From Antedon mediterranea (lineage: Eukaryota > Echinodermata > Crinoidea > Comatulida > Antedonidae), in NCBI RefSeq assembly GCF_964355755.1, contig NC_092672.1, forward strand, positions 4,712,001 to 4,776,000: 64,000 nt of DNA. The letters run 5' to 3'. The notes beneath the pieces were generated by a model. That model saw only the letters and a list, made by a program, of their open reading frames with translations. It was not told where the DNA came from and made no database searches. Numbering within the stretch: the stretch's first letter is position 1; the number at the start of each line of letters is the position of its first letter. Position numbers and translations under genes: made by a program. Positions 28,101 through 39,500 of this stretch are shown piece after piece.

Positions 28101-29658
28101 ATGTTGGATATATAGCAGGACATTTAAAAGTGTCAATAGACACTTTAGGATGAATAACCAGTGATTTTTAGTTTCCTGTTTCTAATGGTTAGATCAGATC
28201 AGAGACCTTGCAGCCAAATTGACATTAGTGCTACTTCGTTAAACATTTTCGTTTATTAAACATAAAATAATTGATGCGTCAAAGCCATGATGTTGTATGT
28301 CAACAGTGCAAGGTTCAGGTTAGGTTTCGGCAATTAATTTAAATACTTACCAACAACCATAAGCGTAAATTCAAACCCCTTCTTAACTGATTTTCGGTGC
28401 ACCTGATTGGGTAGATTGGCGAAGCCTACATAACCAGGTGTCTCTGGATTAGTGAACTGTGAAAAAACATGTGAAAACAACTATTTAGTGTGTTTATATT
28501 ATTTATAACGCCCTGTCTACACTATCAAACTAGTTTGACAAAAAAGTGTGATATGCCCAAATATGGTGGTGATATGACATCCCCATGTCTATATATAGGC
28601 CTCCTCTAATTTACAAAAATTGTAATGCAAAAGATAGGACATGAAATTAAGTTCAGTTCACTTCATAATCATTTCACTACTTTTAGGCTCTAGGCCCTTA
28701 TTTTAAAATCCTGGATCTGCCATTGATAATATTTCGACTGATCTAAATGGAACGACCTTGATGACATTGAGAGTGTACACAGCAGCTGTATTCATGTTAC
28801 CATTTAATAATGGTCTACAGTAGATGTCTGGACAGATATTTTGAAATTATTCTAAAGTCTCTGAATACTAAATTCAGTTTCCTACTAGATGCCCAATAAA
28901 CACCTGAGTCACATCTTTCCCTTTTAACTTGAAGGGTATACTGTATGGGTTATGTATGGTCCTGCTCACACTTGGCAAGAATTTAATAACTCTTCATTCA
29001 TACAGAAATTCATAACTGTACCATAATTGTTTTTGTGTAAAATGTACGCAATGAATTGAAAATGCAAAGAAATTTGGAACCACCAGAAATTGGAACACTG
29101 CATACTGCTTTTGCTATAAATTATATTGTTAGTTATTTTTGGTATGTAAAAAAAGTACAAGAGAGTCAGCCAAGCTTGAAATTGACTGGTTTATGAATGA
29201 AAGAAGTTAACACAACCAGAACAAACGTTATATTGTAATATTATATTATACAATACTTGACTTATATTGTTTGAAAAAGTACTGTAGCCTCCTACACTAC
29301 ACATTGACTGATATAAATAGTTTTAAATGGCATGAAGAAACTGTAAAATTATTTGGAAATTCTTTTCATTTATCATTTAATTGACATTGTTATCAACCTA
29401 CAGTAATAGGCCAATATATAAATTAATTAATATATTATAATCTGGCATAGGCCTATCAATAAGGTAAACTCATTCGTCCTAGATTCATTTTTAGAATCGA
29501 GGACACATCTTACTTGATGACACGATCCATGTCCGCTGTCAAAGGACATGCTCGGCGAAGGATACTTCACTCAGTCTGGGCCTAGCCTAGCTGGGCCTAG
29601 GCTAAAAAACGTGTTTACCACAACATTTACTTACATTTGATTTATCTGACAAAGCCAT
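13114..29658 (-). CDS. SEPTIN2: Septin, SEPT2 group (complete, 12 exons, 360 aa)
   Basis: Coding exons in order: 29658-29635, 28456-28351, 24906-24820, 24300-24177, 23406-23272, 22421-22304, 21631-21530, 19924-19828, 19707-19659, 19369-19262, 19057-18994 and 13182-13114 (1083 nt). Every border is AG/GT and phases agree. Septins are GTP-binding proteins that form hetero-oligomeric filaments at membranes and the cytokinetic cortex. Visible motifs are a polybasic stretch ([11 protein letters not shown]), G1 [10 protein letters not shown]3 [10 protein letters not shown]4 AKSD, the septin-unique [10 protein letters not shown], and a C-terminal helix with coiled-coil character (HMQDLQEV, then [15 protein letters not shown]). 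Length matches human SEPT2 closely (about 361). The start MALSDKSN is the only Met exon seen and splices in frame to [16 protein letters not shown]4 has AKSD where human SEPT2 has AKAD. The introns are unusually rich in minisatellites and MITEs. Group assignment is strong; one-to-one orthology is inferred. Confidence 0.97.
13317..13375. repeat. TA/CA simple repeat
   Basis: Alternating ATATACATATATAC over about 60 bp in the last septin intron, next to the retroelement-like segment at 13385-13620. Confidence 0.8.
13385..13620 (+). mobile_element. Probable retroelement 3' region with a GATGAAGAGC...GAAAGCTC hairpin
   Basis: The segment contains CACTGATGAAGAGCTAGTG followed by TTGCCCGAAAGCTCT. 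AGAGC and GCTCT pair around a loop. Words of the type CTGATGA...CGAAAGC recur near the 3' ends of several metazoan retroelement families, and the segment ends in a T-rich tract. No open reading frame is present. The family is not identified, and it could simply be unique intron sequence. Confidence 0.35.
17621..17710 (+). mobile_element. MITE-A copy, 5' part only
   Basis: It starts AAAGCTCTGTCTACACTATC and continues through TGTGATGTGTCCAAATAT to a degraded middle. The second inverted repeat is absent. It lies in the last septin intron. Confidence 0.8.
18853..18983 (+). mobile_element. MITE-A copy against the septin exon 11 donor
   Basis: Both ends are present (AAAGATCTGTCTACACTATC and GACAGAGCTTTA). 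On the septin strand the exon at 18994 is followed by GTAGGTCATT and then directly by this element. Confidence 0.88.
19960..20037 (-). mobile_element. tRNA-like SINE fragment
   Basis: The complement contains GCTGGTTCGAATCCTGC, a good pol III B-box / T-arm, downstream of GTGGTATAACT. No convincing A-box or cloverleaf was found, so this is a fragment rather than a tRNA gene. It reaches to within about 40 nt of the septin acceptor at 19924. Confidence 0.4.
20113..20940. repeat. 69-bp x 12 minisatellite in a septin intron
   Basis: Twelve head-to-tail 69-bp units (828 bp) with only scattered substitutions (for example TATATG/TACATG, one GCGTT/GCATT and one GTTAG/TTTAG) and no indels. Because 69 is a multiple of 3, the + strand is open for the whole array and would give a 23-residue repeat. 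That frame has no ATG start, is antisense to the septin and lies inside its intron, so it is not annotated as coding. Confidence 0.97.
20990..21200 (+). mobile_element. Probable LINE 3' UTR end
   Basis: A non-coding segment ends GTGAATAAATAAAGTTC, a typical polyadenylation-like tail. It contains CCAAACTGACAAGCACCC, which recurs inverted near 9 kb. The family is unknown. Confidence 0.4.
22868..23254 (+). mobile_element. MITE-A copy split by a LINE fragment
   Basis: The left half runs from AAAGCTCTGTCTACACTATC (22868) to TTTTTTGTCAAACTAG (about 23019). The right half resumes at GGTAGTGATATGAC (about 23169) and ends TAGACAGAGCTTTA (23254). The roughly 146-bp middle reads as retroelement code. 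The right end lies 17 nt inside the intron after the septin donor at 23272. Two adjacent MITE copies are an alternative reading. Confidence 0.8.
23030..23166 (+). mobile_element. LINE 3'-end fragment inside a MITE
   Basis: One frame reads [20 protein letters not shown] and then [12 protein letters not shown], stop. This is the style of the extreme C-terminus of non-LTR ORF2 proteins (ADRKLWR). The stop is followed by a TAAGTAAGTAAG tail, as expected for a short, 5'-truncated insertion. Confidence 0.55.
23451..23616 (+). mobile_element. MITE-A copy, complete
   Basis: It runs from TTAAGCTCTGTCTACACTAT to GACAGAGCTTAA. The inner half-sites TTTATGAGACAAAAAC and GTCAAACTAGTTTGATAG are present, as are two tandem TATCACTACCATATTTG words. 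It is about 165 bp long and lies upstream of septin exon 5. Confidence 0.92.
23879..24085. repeat. 15-bp minisatellite (GAGCTGCAATGCGCC)
   Basis: About 14 copies of GAGCTGCAATGCGCC, with CACC variants at both edges, lie in the septin intron about 90 nt from the exon ending at 24177. The 15-bp length keeps several frames on both strands open, which explains five overlapping shadow ORFs. None is a gene. Confidence 0.97.
24440..24755. repeat. AGC/AAC-rich degenerate trinucleotide tract
   Basis: Imperfect GTAGCAGCAGCAACACAA and CATAAAAGCAGCAGCAACAA blocks repeat at roughly 60-bp spacing inside a septin intron. The long Leu/Cys-rich minus-strand frames here are low-complexity artefacts. Confidence 0.85.
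25355..25558 (+). mobile_element. MITE-A copy, expanded middle
   Basis: It starts AAAGCTCTATCTGCACTCC and ends GATAGTGTTGTCAGAG. The internal TATCACTACCATATTTG word is amplified to four tandem copies, against one or two in other copies. Confidence 0.85.
27070..27346 (-). mobile_element. 5S rRNA-derived SINE (SINE3-like)
   Basis: The complement of 27233-27346 aligns along essentially the full length of animal 5S rRNA. It keeps TACCACGTTGAA, CACCGGTTCTCGTC, AAGTTAAGCAATGTTGGGCC, TGGTTAGAGCTTGGATGGGA and GGGTGCTGTATAC in order, with a dozen or so changes. It continues without a T-run terminator into about 160 bp of unrelated body. A true 5S gene would end in a T-run, so a 5S-headed SINE or a 5S pseudogene is the best reading. 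It lies in the large septin intron and has the same strand as the septin gene. Confidence 0.8.
27748..27889 (+). mobile_element. MITE-A copy, complete but diverged
   Basis: It runs from GATCTCTGTATTATCAAACT to AGTGTAGACAGAGCTTTA, with TGCCCAAATATGGTAGTG inside. It lies in the large septin intron. Confidence 0.82.
28509..28598 (+). mobile_element. MITE-A copy, 5' part only
   Basis: It begins GCCCTGTCTACACTATCAAA and ends after CATGTCTATATATAGGCC without the far inverted repeat. It lies about 50 nt upstream of septin exon 2 on the gene strand. Confidence 0.78.
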
Positions 29659-30587
29659 AATTATTCAGAAATTAGGTAGGAGCACCGTGTTATAAATTAA
29701 AATAAAAAAGAAGCTTAAACGTGGAACGAAACAGCAATTTTCACCACTAAACTTTGTCCTTGTCCAGCAGAAATCCAACACTCCCACACCACACCGCAGC
29801 AGTCAGAGTACACTCCCATCAACAATTTTGATCAGTTTACGCCCTCTGGAGTAAACCAGTATTCATTGATGATGATCTAAACATTATCAATATTTTTGTA
29901 GGCCTATTAGTATTAGTTTTTTATATAGGATTAAGCTGTCTGTGTATCAAAAAAAGATAAGGACCATGTACAAAATGTCATATAATGATGTTTGTACATT
30001 CATCTACCTGGAATCCCGCTCATAAATCAGGGGGAAGTGAGACGCAGGCACATGCCTTTGACAGTTAAAATGGAATTATGATCTACTTTTTGATAGCTAC
30101 AATAACAAATTAAACAATACGCATTTCGATATAGACTCAGCGAATGTTTATTTTGACATATAATGAGTTCTAAAACTTTATACAACAGCGATAGTTTCAC
30201 CATTAAAAAAAATGCAGGCTTATACCGACAAAGTATAGTTTACTAAACTTACTCTGGTAACTATATTTGCCTTTCATTTTAATGGCAAAGCGTTTTCAGC
30301 ATTTTAACCAATTTACCGATGCTCACTGTCCACCTTTATCGAAGGTCAGTACATGGCATAGTCAGTAACAGTCTAATAAGGTGCTATACAATGAAAGATT
30401 TATAATTATGTCATGAACACTCCTAAAATTCTGCACATATTTAAGTTCAACTAATGGACAGTTGCTTGTTCGTATAGTAAACAACTTTTTAAAACTTTCT
30501 CATAGTTTAAAATCGTATAAAATGCTTAAAATAATTTATTTCTTTTAAAAAAATTAAAAAATCCATTGACAATTTATTTTTTGTTCA
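29659..30587. other. Interval between septin start and SART3 stop
   Basis: It should contain the septin promoter and 5' UTR (right of 29658) and the SART3 3' UTR (left of 30588). No TATA box or clear promoter motif was recognised. On the minus strand AATAAA words occur at 30578-30573 and 30540-30535, shortly after the SART3 stop, and could serve as polyadenylation signals. Confidence 0.45.
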
Positions 30588-33500
30588 CTACTTTTTTAAT
30601 AACATTTTTGCAAAATCAGCATTTGTTAATTTTGGCTTTGCCAATGCATTGGCTTTTTCTGTTGCATCTGTTTCTATGGTTTCAGATTTATCAATCGGTT
30701 TAGGATTGTTAGGTTGAGGGCGCTTTACAGCTCTCGGAACAAGTGCAATCTGTGTTCTGCTTTTTCCTCGTGGCCCCGAGATACCTCTGTAGAAAATAAA
30801 AGTAAATAATAAATATCTTAAAGATGAACATGTGAGCTAAATAAAAAATTGGATGCATATTATATTCAGAATTAAAATAGAGGACGTTCACAAATAAGTT
30901 TACACTACGAGTGTGCCCAAATATTGTAGTTATATGACATCATCATGTCCATATATGGCCACATCACATTTATTTGTCACATGATGTTTGATAGTGTAGA
31001 TAGAGCTGTAGATACTAGCCCCAACAACGCCAAGCTCCCTAATATTAGGGATGAGCAATTCTTTGGAATATTTGTATCAGGAATAGAGCCTTTTCTGATA
31101 TAGAGTAAGAGTAAAAACGCTACATACTTGGCTCCAAGAGATACTGGAGGTGCAGCAGACTCCTTAGCTGTACCTGCTTGTGGTTTCCGTGTCGGTGGGT
31201 TACTAATGGCAACTGAAACAGTGTGCTCGCCAATAACAGTACCGTCAGCTCCTAATACGGCACTTGATGCCTCGCTCTGGAAATGAAAATGTTAAATTAT
31301 ATGATGAGGAAAAACTGAAGAAAAGGTGTATGTGTAGTGGGGAGAGGAAATTGTTAAATATGGTACATCTCATATTTAGAGGAGACCTATTCAGAGGACA
31401 CCAAAAGTTAGGATCATTTCACTGGAAAGTGTCTCCTTAATAGAGGCGTCCCTTGAATAGGTAGGGTAGTAGATTAGGCCCTCCACAGAACAAACGGCAG
31501 CCAGCACTGCAGAGCCTACCAGATCAGCACACAGGGAGACAATCCCCTACTCTGTATACGATCCCCTACTCTGTATACGATCCCCTACTCTGTATACGAT
31601 CCCCTACTCTGTATACGATCCCCTACTCTGTAGACGATCCCCTACTCTGTAGACGATCCCCTACTCTGTAGACGATCCCCTACTCTGTAGACGATCCCCT
31701 ACTCTGTAGACGATCCCCTACTCTGTAGACGATCCCCTACTCTGTATACGATCCCCTACTCTGTATACGATCCCCTACTCTGTATACGATCCCCTACTCT
31801 GTAGACGATCCCCTACTCTGTATACGATCCCCTACTCTGTAGACGATCCCCTACTCTGTAGACGATCCCCTACTCTGTAGACGATCCCCTACTCTGTAGA
31901 CGATCCCCTACTCTGTAGACGATCCCCTACTCTGTAGACGATCCCCTACTCTGTAGACGATCCCCTACTCTGTAGACGATCCCCTACTCTGTAGACGATC
32001 CCCTACTCTGTAGACGATCCCCTACTCTGTAGACGATCCCCTACTCTGTAGACGATCCCCTACTCTGTAGACGATCCCCTACTCTGTAGACGATCCCCTA
32101 CTCTGTAGACGATCCCCTACTCTGTAGACGATCCCCTACTCTGTAGACGATCCCCTACTCTGTATACGATCCCCTACTCTGTATACGATCCCCTACTCTG
32201 TATACGATCCCCTACTCTGTATACGATCCCCTACTCTGTAGACGATCCCCTACTCTGTAGACGATCCCCTACTCTGTAGACGATCCCCTACTCTGTAGAC
32301 GATCCCCTACTCTGTAGACGATCCCCTACTCTGTAGACGATCCCCTACTCTGTAGACGATCCCCTACTCTGTAGACGATCCCCTACTCTGTAGACGATCC
32401 CCTACTCTGTAGACGATCCCCTACTCTGTATACGATCCCCTACTCTGTAGACGATCCCCTACTCTGTATACGATCCCCTACTCTGTATACGATCCCCTAC
32501 TCTGTATACGATCCCCTACTCTGTATACGATCCCCTACTCTGTAGACGATCCCCTACTCTGTAGACGATCCCCTACTCTGTATACGATCCCCTACTCTGT
32601 AGACGATCCCCTACTCTGTAGACGATCCCCTACTCTGTAGACGATCCCCTACTCTGTAGACGATCCCCTACTCTGTAGACGATCCCCTACTCTGTAGACG
32701 ATCCCCTACTCTGTAGACGATCCCCTACTCTGTAGACGATCCCCTACTCTGTAGACGATCCCCTACTCTGTAGACGATCCCCTACTCTGTAGACGATCCC
32801 CTACTCTGTAGACGATCCCCTACTCTGTAGACGATCCCCTACTCTGTAGACGATCCCCTACTCTGTAGACGATCCCCTACTCTGTAGACGATCCCCTACT
32901 CTGTAGACGATCCCCTACTCTGTAGACGATCCCCTACTCTGTAGACGATCCCCTACTCTGTAGACGATCCCCTACTCTGTAGACGATCCCCTACTCTGTA
33001 GACGATCCCCTACTCTGTAGACGATCCCCTACTCTGTAGACGATCCCCTACTCTGTAGACGATCCCCTACTCTGTAGACGATCCCCTACTCTGTAGACGA
33101 TCCCCTACTCTGTAGACGATCCCCTACTCTGTAGACGATCCCCTACTCTGTAGACGATCCCCTACTCTGTAGACGATCCCCTACTCTGTAGACGATCCCC
33201 TACTCTGTATACGATCCCCTACTCTGTAGACGATCCCCTACTCTGTAGACGATCCCCTACTCTGTAGACGATCCCCTACTCTGTAGACGATCCCCTACTC
33301 TGTAGACGATCCCCTACTCTGTAGACGATCCCCTACTCTGTATACGATCCCCTACTCTGTAGACGATCCCCTACTCTGTATACGATCCCCTACTCTGTAT
33401 ACGATCCCCTACTCTGTATACGATCCCCTACTCTGTATACGATCCCCTACTCTGTATACGATCCCCTACTCTGTAGACGATCCCCTACTCTGTAGACGAT

Positions 33501-36500
33501 CCCCTACTCTGTAGACGATCCCCTACTCTGTAGACGATCCCCTACTCTGTAGACGATCCCCTACTCTGTAGACGATCCCCTACTCTGTAGACGATCCCCT
33601 ACTCTGTAGACGATCCCCTACTCTGTAGACGATCCCCTACTCTGTATACGATCCCCTACTCTGTAGACGATCCCCTACTCTGTAGACGATCCCCTACTCT
33701 GTAGACGATCCCCTACTCTGTAGACGATCCCCTACTCTGTAGACGATCCCCTACTCTGTAGACGATCCCCTACTCTGTATACGATCCCCTACTCTGTATA
33801 CGATCCCCTACTCTGTAGACGATCCCCTACTCTGTATACGATCCCCTACTCTGTATACGATCCCCTACTCTGTATACGATCCCCTACTCTGTATACGATC
33901 CCCTACTCTGTATACGATCCCCTACTCTGTATACGATCCCCTACTCTGTATACGATCCCCTACTCTGTATACGATCCCCTACTCTGTATACGATCCCCTA
34001 CTCTGTATACGATCCCCTACTCTGTATACGATCCCCTACTCTGTATACGATCCCCTACTCTGTATACGATCCCCTACTCTGTATACGATCCCCTACTCTG
34101 TATACGATCCCCTACTCTGTATACGATCCCCTACTCTGTATACGATCCCCTACTCTGTATACGATCCCCTACTCTGTAGACGATCCCCTACTCTGTAGAC
34201 GATCCCCTACTCTGTAGACGATCCCCTACTCTGTAGACGATCCCCTACTCTGTAGACGATCCCCTACTCTGTATACGATCCCCTACTCTGTAGACGATCC
34301 CCTACTCTGTATACGATCCCCTACTCTGTAGACGATCCCCTACTCTGTATACGATCCCCTACTCTGTATACGATCCCCTACTCTGTATACGATCCCCTAC
34401 TCTGTATACGATCCCCTACTCTGTATACGATCCCCTACTCTGTATACGATCCCCTACTCTGTATACGATCCCCTACTCTGTATACGATCCCCTACTCTGT
34501 ATACGATCCCCTACTCTGTATACGATCCCCTACTCTGTAGACGATCCCCTACTCTGTAGACGATCCCCTACTCTGTAGACGATCCCCTACTCTGTAGACG
34601 ATCCCCTACTCTGTAGACGATCCCCTACTCTGTAGACGATCCCCTACTCTGTAGACGATCCCCTACTCTGTAGACGATCCCCTACTCTGTAGACGATCCC
34701 CTACTCTGTAGACGATCCCCTACTCTGTAGACGATCCCCTACTCTGTATACGATCCCCTACTCTGTAGACGATCCCCTACTCTGTAGACGATCCCCTACT
34801 CTGTATACGATCCCCTACTCTGTATACGATCCCCTACTCTGTATACGATCCCCTACTCTGTATACGATCCCTTACTCTGTATACGATCCCCTACTCTGTA
34901 GACGATCCCCTACTCTGTAGACGATCCCCTACTCTGTAGACGATCCCTTACTCTGTATACGATCCCCTACTCTGTATACGATCCCCTACTCTGTATACGA
35001 TCCCCTACTCTGTATACGATCCCTTACTCTGTATACGATCCCCTACTCTGTAGACGATCCCCTACTCTGTAGACGATCCCTTACTCTGTATACGATCCCC
35101 TACTCTGTATACGATCCCCTACTCTGTATACGATCCCTTACTCTGTATACGATCCCTTACTCTGTATACGATCCCCTACTCTGTATACGATCCCCTACTC
35201 TGTATACGATCCCCTACTCTGTATACGATCCCCTACTCTGTATACGATCCCCTACTCTGTATACGATCCCCTACTCTGTATACGATCCCCTACTCTGTAT
35301 ACGATCCCTTACTCTGTATACGATCCCTTACTCTGTATACGATCCCCTACTCTGTATACGATCCCCTACTCTGTAGACGATCCCCTACTCTGTAGACGAT
35401 CCCTTACTCTGTATACGATCCCCTACTCTGTATACGATCCCCTACTCTGTATACGATCCCCTACTCTGTATACGATCCCTTACTCTGTATACGATCCCCT
35501 ACTCTGTAGACGATCCCCTACTCTGTAGACGATCCCCTACTCTGTAGACGATCCCTTACTCTGTATACGATCCCCTACTCTGTATACGATCCCCTACTCT
35601 GTATACGATCCCCTACTCTGTATACGATCCCTTACTCTGTATACGATCCCCTACTCTGTATACGATCCCCTACTCTGTATACGATCCCCTACTCTGTATA
35701 CGATCCCCTACTCTGTATACGATCCCCTACTCTGTATACGATCCCCTACTCTGTATACGATCCCTTACTCTGTATACGATCCCTTACTCTGTATACGATC
35801 CCTTACTCTGTATACGATCCCCTACTCTGTATACGATCCCTTACTCTGTATACGATCCCCTACTCTGTAGACGATCCCCTACTCTGTATACGATCCCCTA
35901 CTCTGTATACGATCCCTTACTCTGTATACGATCCCCTACTCTGTATACGATCCCCTACTCTGTATACTCAATTCTTTACCTCTTTTTCATACTCTATGAA
36001 TGCCAGACCTTTTGGTACACCACTTCTGTATGTCACTACTCGGACATCTTTTACAACGCCATACTGGAAGAGAAATATACCTTAAATCATAATGTAATTC
36101 ATACTCCATCACATATAATGGACAATACTGGTAATACAGATCTACTATTATAACATCATCCACAGTTCAAACCAGCATGTGATGTTAGTGGAAGGTTGAC
36201 AAGTGCCAAAGCCGCTTGGGTTCTTACCTTTGAAAACATCTCCTCAAGATCTTCTTTGGTCGTCGATCGTGGTAATCCAGAAACAAACAACTTCTTTTTG
36301 TCAAGACTTGTATCATACTAATGTCAAAATAAAAATAAGCAAAAATAATGTAATCATATTTCATACACATCCAACAATTATAAACTAAAGCTTTGTCTAC
36401 ACTAGCACACTTTATGTGACAAAAATATGTGATGTGCATATATATGACCATATTTGGGCACATCACACTTTTTTTTGTCAAACTAGTTTGATAGTGTAGA

Positions 36501-39500
36501 CAGAGCTTAAGTCTCATTTGAAGCTTTATGGCGTGGAGTAGAGACAGTTGTGAGTTAAAACCCTGGCACTAGGTTAGGGCAGGCATGTTACCTAAACATT
36601 TGTTTTTTTTTTAAAGAAGGTAGTAATCCATTTACCTTGAATTGTTTTGTCGTTTTTTGATCTCCTTTTGATTTGTCTACGCTAGGATCAACGTAAATCG
36701 GTCGTCCATCGATTTCATAGCGATCACGTTTTAAGGCTTTCTCTACCGATTCCTAAAAGAAAAACTTTATATTTTAGTTTCAAACATAGCTGCCTTGATA
36801 TACAAAATATATCTGGTCATATTAAACTAAATGCTTTATTTTAATGCACCTAATTTAGTCTAGTAATTAAAATCATCATTATCATTTTCTTTTCTTGAAA
36901 CATTGTACATATAATTATCTTTGTTGTGATTTTATGAATAAACGTATTTCTATTTGTAATAGGATATTGGTAATAGGATATATCTCATAAATATAAGCAC
37001 ACCCCATATAAAAACTTAATAATATAATACAGTACCTTATCTTTGAATTCAACATAGCAGTAACCACGGAACTTGCTTTTATTTTCCACTTTCATCCTAA
37101 TCTCAGTAATTTCACCACACTGTTGAAAAAATGTTACAGATGAATTTTCCCCCAAAAACATGACAAATGAAGATTAATAAAATCAGATTTGAATAGGCCA
37201 TTTTGTAAAATAGTGCTTCACTTATAAAAAGACAAAACAAACGGTTAAATTTAACCAAAAACCCATTGGCTGGCAGCCAATTTGACTATTTTTTGTTTTA
37301 AATTACAGTTTTTTACAGGTAAATAAATTTTGTTTTTAATCCAATTTTTTTGTCAAAGTGAATAACTATTATGGAACATCAAAATGGCATATACAACAAC
37401 AAAAATTGGAAAAAAAATATTCTTCAAGGGGACACTATGTTTAATAATTATAGTACTAATAATACTGCTAATATTATTATTGTATACACAATGTAGCATT
37501 ATAATTGTATTGATGGATTTTTAATAAAATCAAAACTTACCATATCAAACGCATTTCGTATCTTTTCTTCAGATATGTTATAACTTAGATTTTTCACAAA
37601 CACTGTCAAGTCGTCACGGTAACTTATTGTATCTTTTTGGACAACTTCTTCCATTTCAGAATCTTTTATTTGTAATGAAAAAAAAAGAATATAATTTATT
37701 ATTCTTTATTATTATACTATGCCAGTAAACACTAATTCTCCTGGGTGAAGACAAACAACTCCACTTCACTAAAACGCATTGAAACATTTTTTGTGGAACA
37801 TGCTATACAAATATATTAAAACATTATATTTTTTGTATGTGCATGGTCCAGGGAGGAACTACTGTACTATGACTTGAGCCTCTGGGGTTAAATAAAGCTG
37901 AATAGAACTATTACTTACCTTTATTTCCTGATATAGCCTCTTCGGTTTCTTGGGAAGCAACTTGTGGCTTTTGTGCTGCTTTGGAAGGTGATTTGAGGGA
38001 TGCAGAAACTGGAAACGTTGGTACAATGAACCCATCATCATCCACTTTGGCGTGTTTAGCCGACACTTCTGATTCTGTGTCAGCCTGTCAACAAACAAAC
38101 ACCTTGTTAACTATCTACACTATCACACTTTATGTGACAAAAAAAATGTGATGTGCCCATATATGGACATGATGATGTCACATCACTACCATATTTAAGC
38201 ATATCACTACCATATTTGGGCACATCACACATTTTTTTGTCAAACTAGTTTGATAGTATAGACAGAGCTTTAGATAACTTATACATATTTTGCCTATAAG
38301 ATAATAGATATGAGTTTCAGACCCAGCTTGTGTATGTTTATTATGCAGAACAAGATGGCCAAATATTGAAACAGGCTGAAAGGAGTAAAGGTTATTGGGA
38401 TTCTGTCCATCACACATACTTTTGCCTATTCTTTAAGCTCTGTCTACACTATCAAAGTTTATGTGATGTGCCCATATTTGGACATGATGATGTCATATCA
38501 CTATCATATTTGGGCATATCACTACCATATTTGGGTACATCACACATTTATTGACAGTGTAGACAGAGCTTTACTCTTACCTTCCGTTTCATTGGTTCTC
38601 TCTTAGTTTCCTCTGCTTTTCCATTTTTTTTTTCTGGTTGTTTCTTCTTTTCTTGCTTCTTCCTTTTCTCAATATCTTTATTATGAAATTCTTTTCTACC
38701 TTCGCCTCTATTGTCTGGTTTCTTCCATTTTGATTGGTCCCTTTTATCACCTGACCTCTCCTTGTGCTTGTAATCTTCTTTCCCCCTACGCTTATAGTCC
38801 GTTTGTCCAATTCTCTCGTCATCTTCCTTGTTCTTATTCTTCCAGAATTTACCACCACCGCTTTTAGCCATTTTCTTTTCTGCCCTCTTTGCAGCCTAAA
38901 CAAAAAGCAACATTTTTCACAAGTTTTTCTACAATATCTCTGCATTCCAAGTCATTATTTCAACAATAATGATTAAAGGCCAATTTACATAGATGAGTGG
39001 TAAGTGGAAAACAAAAATGTAGAATCTATGTTATTTATTACAACCATTTACACAAAACACGGAGCGAATGGGCAGTTAAGAAGAAACATGTTCAGTACAG
39101 ATACAGACTATTTATGTGGGACACTACACATTTTCCGCTTAACGTTACCACTCGTCTGTGTAAATTGGACTCTAGTGGCAATATAAAACGGATAAGAAAG
39201 GTAAAAGAAAATCTTATTTACAAAAACGCTTGATAAATACCTTTAGCTTGTGTTTTTCCTCAGCTTCTAGTATAACCTGAACCTTACTGTTAGATTCTTC
39301 AAACGAGTTGAGCGAGCCATACTCGCGCTCAAAGTTGAGTAGAGTTTCACAGATTTGTTGAGGCGTGTCTGTTTCCATGTCAACAGCTTGTAAGAGCACT
39401 TCGCGGCATGTATCTAAGTCACCATATTTTCTATTGATAATAATTAGCATAATTTGACATTATAATTTTGATCTGAGCATGTCTTCTGTTCAGTGGTGTA

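Noticed and set aside
31541-35967. Possible CRISPR-like array
   Set aside because: Units are contiguous with no spacers, and the locus is a eukaryotic intron.
38997-39233. Plus-strand ORFs between SART3 exons 12 and 13
   Set aside because: They are antisense to a SART3 intron, short and unlike any family.
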